A program made the translations under genes and the position numbers. This document shows positions 6,637 to 10,517 of a stretch of 10,517 nt of DNA, one piece after another (position 1 is the stretch's first letter; each line of letters begins with the position of its first letter). Source of the stretch: Fen-1231 sp035286465 (GTDB taxonomy: Bacteria; Gemmatimonadota; Gemmatimonadetes; Gemmatimonadales; Gemmatimonadaceae); the NCBI GenBank assembly GCA_035286465.1, contig DATEDF010000119.1, positions 1 through 10,517 on the forward strand. The letters run 5' to 3'. The notes below the pieces were generated by a model. That model saw only the letters and a program-made list of their open reading frames with translations, was not told the DNA's origin and searched no databases.

Positions 6637-7385
6637 GCGGCCCGTTGGACGGCACCGTCGTCTGGCTCACCCTGCGCCAGCTCTTCGTGCGCCGGCGGTT
6701 CATCGCCGCGCTGCTCTTCTCGCTCCTGCCGTTCGCGCTGGCGGTGATCTTCTCGCTCGGCGAGAAGCGGACGGACCCCCAGACCGCGCGGTTCCTCTTC
6801 GGGATGTACCGCGAGTTCATCGTCGGGACGATGCTTCCGCTCGCGGCGGTCGTCTTCGGCACGGCCGCCTTCGGCGGGGAGTTCGACGAGGGGACGATCG
6901 TCTACCTGCTCGTGAAGCCGCTCTCGCGCTGGCGCATCGTGGCGTCGAAGTACGTCGTCGCGGTCGCGGCGACCGTTCTCGTGATGCTCCCGGCGATCGT
7001 GCTCCCCTGGCTCCAGATCGGGCGAGGCATTCTGCCGGGCAAGGTGCCGCTCGTGTTCGCCGAGGGGATCGGCGTCGGCGCGGTGCTCTACTGCGCACTC
7101 TTCCTCGTGCTCGGCCTCTCGTCGCGGCGCGCGCTGATCTTCGGGCTCATCTATGTCGTGGCGCTCGAGTTCGTCCTCTCGCGCAACGCCGCGGGGGTGA
7201 AGTCGCTCAGCGTGCGCGAGTTCGTGCTGACGGTGGTCGGCAAGCTCGGCGAGGGGATCCGGAGCCTCGATCCGGGCACCGTGTCCCTGGAGACCGTGTG
7301 GTGGATGGGGAGCATCATCCTCGTCGGGGCGCTCGGGCTGGCGGTGCGGCGGCTGGGGAGGTTCGAGCTCGCGGAGCGGCTGTAG
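6633..7385 (+). CDS. ABC-2 type transporter permease 2 (250 aa)
   Basis: This is the inner-membrane partner of ATPase 2. After a short cytoplasmic start (MSGPLDGTVVWLTLRQLFVRRR) it has about six hydrophobic segments: FIAALLFSLLPFALAVIFSL, GTMLPLAAVVFGTAAFG, VVAVAATVLVMLPAIVL, GVGAVLYCALFLVLGL, ALIFGLIYVVALEFVL and a final WWMGSIILVGALGLAV. The loop GGEFDEGTIVYLLVKPLSRWRIVASKY is the classic ABC-2 (NosY-like) signature after the second membrane segment. The GTG start forms a GTGA overlap with the stop of ATPase 2. It ends the operon; only 33 bp separate it from the convergent ADOP gene. The two permeases are of the same broad type but are not close copies, so a four-gene heteromeric exporter or two separate exporters are both possible. 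Confidence 0.9.
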   Translation: MSGPLDGTVVWLTLRQLFVRRRFIAALLFSLLPFALAVIFSLGEKRTDPQTARFLFGMYREFIVGTMLPLAAVVFGTAAFGGEFDEGTIVYLLVKPLSRWRIVASKYVVAVAATVLVMLPAIVLPWLQIGRGILPGKVPLVFAEGIGVGAVLYCALFLVLGLSSRRALIFGLIYVVALEFVLSRNAAGVKSLSVREFVLTVVGKLGEGIRSLDPGTVSLETVWWMGSIILVGALGLAVRRLGRFELAERL

Positions 7386-7418
7386 GGCTGTAACCCCCTC
7401 TCCCCAGTACCGCGCCGT

Positions 7419-9908
7419 TCACTCCGATCTCAGCGCCTCGACCACATCCACCTTCATCGCCCTTCTCGCCGGCGCGAGGCACGCAAGGGCTGACACCGCG
7501 AGCAGCATCACTGCCGCCCCGCTCATCACCCCGGGATCCGTCGGCCCGATCTCGTAGAGCGACGCGCGCAGCATCCGCGTGGTCGCGATCGCCGCGATGA
7601 TCCCGGCCGCGAGCCCCACGATCGGCAGCGTCATCCCCTCGCGCACCACGAGCCGCACGATCTCGCCGGGCTTTGCGCCCAGGGCGAGCCGGATCCCCAT
7701 CTCCCGCGTCCGCTGCGACACCGCGTAGGCCACCACGGCGTAGATGCCCGCCGACGCGAGCAGCGTCGCCAGCGCCGCGAAGATGCCGAACAGCATCGCG
7801 TCGAACCGGTGCCGCGCCCACGACGCGCCGATGCGCTCGCCGAGCGTCATCACCTCGGTGAGGGGAAGGTCGGGCTCCACGCTGAAGACCGCCCTGCGCA
7901 CCGCCGGGACCATCGCCGCCGGGTCGCCCACGGTGCGCACGAGGAAGATCCGCCACGCGTACGTGAACTGCGCGTACGGCGTGTAGAACTCGACGCGGTT
8001 CGGCCGCTGGTCAAGCGCCTCGTGCACGGCGTCGTTCACCACACCGACGATCTCGGCGCTCGAATCGGCATTCGCCCACGTGCCGCTGCTCCCGAACCAG
8101 ACCCGCTTCCCGATTGCGCTCTCATTTGGCCAGAATCGCTTCGCGGCCGAGGCGCTCGCGATCGCCACCTTTCCGCGGCCCGCAATGTCGCCGTCGGTGA
8201 AGGCGCGTCCCTCGAGCACGCGCATGCCGAGCGTTTTGAAGTGGTCGGGCGCGACGTAGTGCCGGAGCACCGGCGGCGCCTCGGCGTCGGGCACGACGGG
8301 CTGGCCGACGATGTGCACCACGCTCCGCGCCGTGCCGCTCACCGGCGCCCCGCCGTCCACCGTCGCGGACACCACACCGGGAACCGCCGTGATCGCACCG
8401 AGCAGGCGCGAAAGAAACGCCGGCGCCGCCTGAACCGGCACGCGCACCTCAGAGGGGCGCAGCATGAAGGTCAGCACGTGGTCGGGTTCGACTCCCAGGT
8501 CGGTGCGCCGCATCCGGCTGAAGCTCGTGATCATCAGTCCGCCCGCGACGAGGAGCAGGACGGCGAGCGCCGCCTCGAGCGCAACGACGGCGCCACGCAG
8601 CGACGGACGCCTGAGCGTCCCCGCGCCGGGTGCAAGGCCACGTGCGCCGGCACGGAGGTGTGCGAGCAGGTCGCCGCGCACGGCGCCGAGCGCCGGGACG
8701 GCGCTGACGAAGAGCGTCGTCACGAGCGTGAGCGCCGCGCCGAAGACGCCCGCGCGCCACCCGAAACCCGGCTCATCGAAGGTGCCGATGCTTCCGTAGA
8801 AGTTGCGCGGGCCCCAGAGGTCGGTCGGTACCGAGATCACCGCGCTGGCCCACACCGCCAGAACCACCCCCGCCGCGCCGCCCGCGAGCGACAGCACGAC
8901 TCCCTCACCGGTGAAGAACCCGAACAGCCGCTTCGCCCCCGCGCCGAGCGCGGCCCGCACCGCCGCTTCACGCCGCCGATGAGCGGCGCGGCCGAGCAGA
9001 AGGTTCGCGACGTTGGCGCAGGCGAGGAGGTGGAGCAGCGCGACGGCAACGAGGAGGACGAGCACCGACCGGCGCGTGGCCATGTCCGCGCGTGCGTCGT
9101 TGAGCGAGACCGCGGTCGCGCTCATCCGGTCTCCGCGCTCGTTCTGCTGGCTCGGGATCGCGGCGTTGATCCGCGGACCGAGCACCGCCAGCTCGGCGTT
9201 CGCGTTGCCAATGCTCACGCCCGGCCTGAGTCGCGCGACCACGGAGATGAAGTTCTGGTTCGTCGTCAGATACTCGGCGTACGTGAGGCGGGGGGCGACG
9301 GGCGTCGGAATCCAGAGCTGGGCGCGAGCGCTCAAGCCGCGGAACCCGCGCGGCGCGACGCCGACGATCGTGAGTGGAAGTCCGTTCACGCCGATCGCGC
9401 GGCCGAGAATCGCCGAGTCCGCGGCGAAGCGGCGCTGCCAGAGGTCCCAGCCGAGCACGACGACCGCCGGTCCGCCCGGAGCGTTCTCGTCGGGGAGCAG
9501 GAACCGACCCGTGGCCGGCGTCACGCGGAGGAGCCGGAAGTACTCGGGCGCGACGGTCTCGCCGGTGAGCGTCTCCGGGTCGCCGGTCCCCGTGAGCGTG
9601 AGCGTGATCGGCAGGTGGTTCGCGATCGTCTCGAAGCTCGTCGCGTGCTCGCGCAGCATCCCGAGGCGCGCGTACGACCACCGCTCGCGCCGCGCGTCTG
9701 CGGGCGCGCCGGCTCGCGCGCTCGTGCGCGTCATATACAGGATCGCGAGATGGTCCGCGCGCTCGAAGGGCGGTTGGCGCAGCAGCGCCGCGTCCACCAA
9801 GCCGAAGGTCGTGGTCAGCGCGCCGGTGCCGAGCGCGAGCATGCCGATCACGACGGCGGAGAACCACCGGGCGCGGGCGAGAGAGCGGACGACGCGTGAG
9901 ATCGGCAC
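7419..9908 (-). CDS. ADOP-type duplicated FtsX/MacB-like permease (829 aa)
   Basis: The protein belongs to the ADOP family (acidobacterial duplicated orphan permease), MacB-like permeases in which two FtsX halves are fused and no ATPase lies nearby. An N-terminal membrane helix (~16-38) leads to a periplasmic MacB core domain (~40-260) with VVLGWDLWQRRFAADSAILG. The first FtsX block (~285-410) carries the cytoplasmic motif REAAVRAALGAGAKRL. A second helix (~435-460, VVALEAALAVLLLVAGGLM) and a second periplasmic domain follow. The last FtsX block (~690-829) contains REMGIRLALGAKPGE and ends PARRAMKVDVVEALRSE, the characteristic ADOP tail. The start is GTG; the basic segment SRVVRSLARARW before the first helix supports it, though no good ribosome site is visible. 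Members are abundant in Acidobacteriota and Gemmatimonadota. The function is not established, though efflux or lipid/protein extraction is often presumed. Confidence 0.92.
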   Translation of the reverse strand: MPISRVVRSLARARWFSAVVIGMLALGTGALTTTFGLVDAALLRQPPFERADHLAILYMTRTSARAGAPADARRERWSYARLGMLREHATSFETIANHLPITLTLTGTGDPETLTGETVAPEYFRLLRVTPATGRFLLPDENAPGGPAVVVLGWDLWQRRFAADSAILGRAIGVNGLPLTIVGVAPRGFRGLSARAQLWIPTPVAPRLTYAEYLTTNQNFISVVARLRPGVSIGNANAELAVLGPRINAAIPSQQNERGDRMSATAVSLNDARADMATRRSVLVLLVAVALLHLLACANVANLLLGRAAHRRREAAVRAALGAGAKRLFGFFTGEGVVLSLAGGAAGVVLAVWASAVISVPTDLWGPRNFYGSIGTFDEPGFGWRAGVFGAALTLVTTLFVSAVPALGAVRGDLLAHLRAGARGLAPGAGTLRRPSLRGAVVALEAALAVLLLVAGGLMITSFSRMRRTDLGVEPDHVLTFMLRPSEVRVPVQAAPAFLSRLLGAITAVPGVVSATVDGGAPVSGTARSVVHIVGQPVVPDAEAPPVLRHYVAPDHFKTLGMRVLEGRAFTDGDIAGRGKVAIASASAAKRFWPNESAIGKRVWFGSSGTWANADSSAEIVGVVNDAVHEALDQRPNRVEFYTPYAQFTYAWRIFLVRTVGDPAAMVPAVRRAVFSVEPDLPLTEVMTLGERIGASWARHRFDAMLFGIFAALATLLASAGIYAVVAYAVSQRTREMGIRLALGAKPGEIVRLVVREGMTLPIVGLAAGIIAAIATTRMLRASLYEIGPTDPGVMSGAAVMLLAVSALACLAPARRAMKVDVVEALRSE

Positions 9909-9950
9909 GCCTGTATGATGCCGCGGCCGGCTCAGGAGCTTAAGGGCACC

Positions 9951-10337
9951 TCACGCCGCCGCGGCGGCCACGATCGGTCCGGCCGGCACGAGCCGCTTGG
10001 CGAGCAGGTCGAGTTTGAGGTTCATCCCTTCGAGCGAGCGCGCGCCGAGCAGCACGAGATCGTTGGGTTCGCCGAAGACCACCTCGTCGGTGGTCATCGT
10101 GCCACCGGCATGGACGATGGCGAAGCCCACGGCGCGGTCGAGCAAGCTGCCGTCGGCCTGCTGGAAGCGGATGCGTTTTCGGCGCTCAATGCCGAGTTCC
10201 TCAAGGACGCTCGCGGGCACCCACGAGAACTCCGCGCCGGTGTCCACGAGCACCCCGCGCAGCAGGCGTTTCTCGCCCGGGCGACCGTGGTTCTCAATCT
10301 CCACGTCGGTTCTGAAGATTCCCATGTCGTCGGTCAT
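9951..10337 (-). CDS. Retropepsin-like (clan AA) aspartic protease, single domain (128 aa)
   Basis: This is a small cytoplasmic-looking protein with one aspartic-protease half. The N-terminus MGIFRTDVEIEN is typical of the family. The active-site triad is D32-T33-G34 within RGVLVDTGAEFSWVPASVLEELGI, and the hydrophobic-Gly motif DLVLLGARSLEGM (93-105) lies near the C-terminus. Proteins of this group must dimerise to make a full active site. I chose the ATG at 10337 because GGAG precedes it by 5 nt; the ATG at 10367 would add ten residues outside the family pattern. It ends in an Ala run. It lies 42 bp upstream of the ADOP gene on the same strand and may share its transcript. The natural substrate of these bacterial proteins is generally unknown. 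Confidence 0.87.
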   Translation of the reverse strand: MTDDMGIFRTDVEIENHGRPGEKRLLRGVLVDTGAEFSWVPASVLEELGIERRKRIRFQQADGSLLDRAVGFAIVHAGGTMTTDEVVFGEPNDLVLLGARSLEGMNLKLDLLAKRLVPAGPIVAAAAA

Positions 10338-10342
10338 CGTAA

Positions 10343-10346
10343 CTCC
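10343..10346 (-). promoter_or_regulatory. Ribosome binding site GGAG for the retropepsin-like gene
   Basis: The plus strand ctcc at 10343-10346 gives GGAG on the minus strand, five bases before ATG 10337. It favours this start over the in-frame ATG at 10367. Confidence 0.65.
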
Positions 10347-10477
10347 ACGGCGTTCGGCGAGCGTCACCGCTTCATCGCACGTTGTGGCAATGTATCGCTC
10401 AGGCCCGTTCCTCAGACTCCTCGGACGTGTCGCTGCAGTCGTGAAAGCAACCCAGTTCGGGTGATTTGCTCCCGATG

Positions 10478-10503
10478 GGAGGCTACTATATAGATAGCCT
10501 TCC
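10478..10503. repeat. AT-cored inverted repeat near the window end
   Basis: AGGCTA (10480-10485) pairs with TAGCCT (10495-10500), extended by two G-C pairs past one bulged T. The 9-nt spacer contains the self-complementary CTATATAG. It could be an operator, a terminator of the gene beyond the edge, or chance. There is no U-run on either side, which argues against a standard intrinsic terminator. Confidence 0.45.
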
Positions 10504-10517
10504 GCAAGTCCGGAGCC

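Larger units (their letters stand above)
10338..10517 (-). other. Leader/upstream region of the retropepsin-like gene, with small hairpins and an open frame to the window edge
   Basis: I recognise no gene here. One minus-strand frame is open from the edge to a TGA at 10414-10412. It would encode about 34 residues, including RKAIYIVASHREQITRTGLL, possibly the tail of a gene lying outside the window, but I match it to nothing. The retropepsin frame itself is also open to the edge, probably by chance. Three short stems are visible: 10450-10462 (ACCC/GGGT), 10469-10481 (CTCCC/GGGAG) and 10478-10503 (GGAGGCTA with TAGCCTTCC, one bulged base, around CTATATAG). The last two overlap and exclude each other. 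The stretch is less GC-rich than the rest of the window. Confidence 0.4.

Noticed and set aside
7386..7418. Possible terminator between the convergent operon ends
   Set aside because: Only a weak 4-bp AGGG/CCCT stem without a U-run is visible; the 33-bp gap shows no convincing intrinsic terminator.
7809..9899. Long plus-strand open frame (696 codons) opposite the ADOP gene
   Set aside because: Composition is Arg/His/Glu-rich shadow sequence, whereas the minus strand encodes a complete, recognisable ADOP permease.
10441..10517. Possible tRNA (including tRNA-Sec) at the window end
   Set aside because: Stems are present, but there is no T-loop TTCGA-type sequence, no cloverleaf pairing and no CCA-proximal acceptor stem.

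Overview
The window is very GC-rich, densely packed DNA from a free-living bacterium. An ADOP-type duplicated FtsX/MacB permease, a PD40 beta-propeller fused to a gamma-glutamyltranspeptidase domain, GTG starts and intergenic tracts of 7-bp units all fit Gemmatimonadota or a neighbouring lineage such as Acidobacteriota. This assignment is an inference from gene families and style, not from a marker gene.

Layout. Bases 1-213 (+) hold the C-terminal end of a cyclophilin-type peptidyl-prolyl isomerase. It converges on, and overlaps, a minus-strand gene (176-742) of the AhpD / carboxymuconolactone decarboxylase family. A plain gene caller would split that gene, because a UGA codon lies at 463-461. 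The UGA falls exactly on the second cysteine of the AhpD CxxC redox motif. The frame stays open and family-like on both sides, and a 13-bp hairpin with a GUU loop starts 3 nt after the UGA, where a bacterial SECIS element should be. I read it as a selenoprotein (CxxU), not a pseudogene; this is the main discovery candidate of the window. A divergent intergenic region (743-916) follows, with an 88-bp near-perfect palindrome (802-889).

Bases 917-7385 (+) form a tightly packed probable operon. It starts with an exported PD40-propeller/GGT-like Ntn-hydrolase fusion, followed by two ATPase/ABC-2 permease pairs whose genes overlap by 4-8 nt (3919-4839, 4832-5713, 5710-6636, 6633-7385). The GGT domain keeps the Thr-Thr catalytic start and the fold, but has lost most residues that bind gamma-glutamate in E. 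coli GGT. Its substrate is probably different, and the co-transcribed exporter may move a related compound.

On the minus strand, converging on this operon, are an ADOP permease (7419-9908) and, just upstream of it, a small single-domain retropepsin-like aspartic protease (9951-10337). The last ~180 bases hold only small hairpins and a short open frame running off the window edge. I found no RNA genes, CRISPR arrays, insertion sequences or phage genes.
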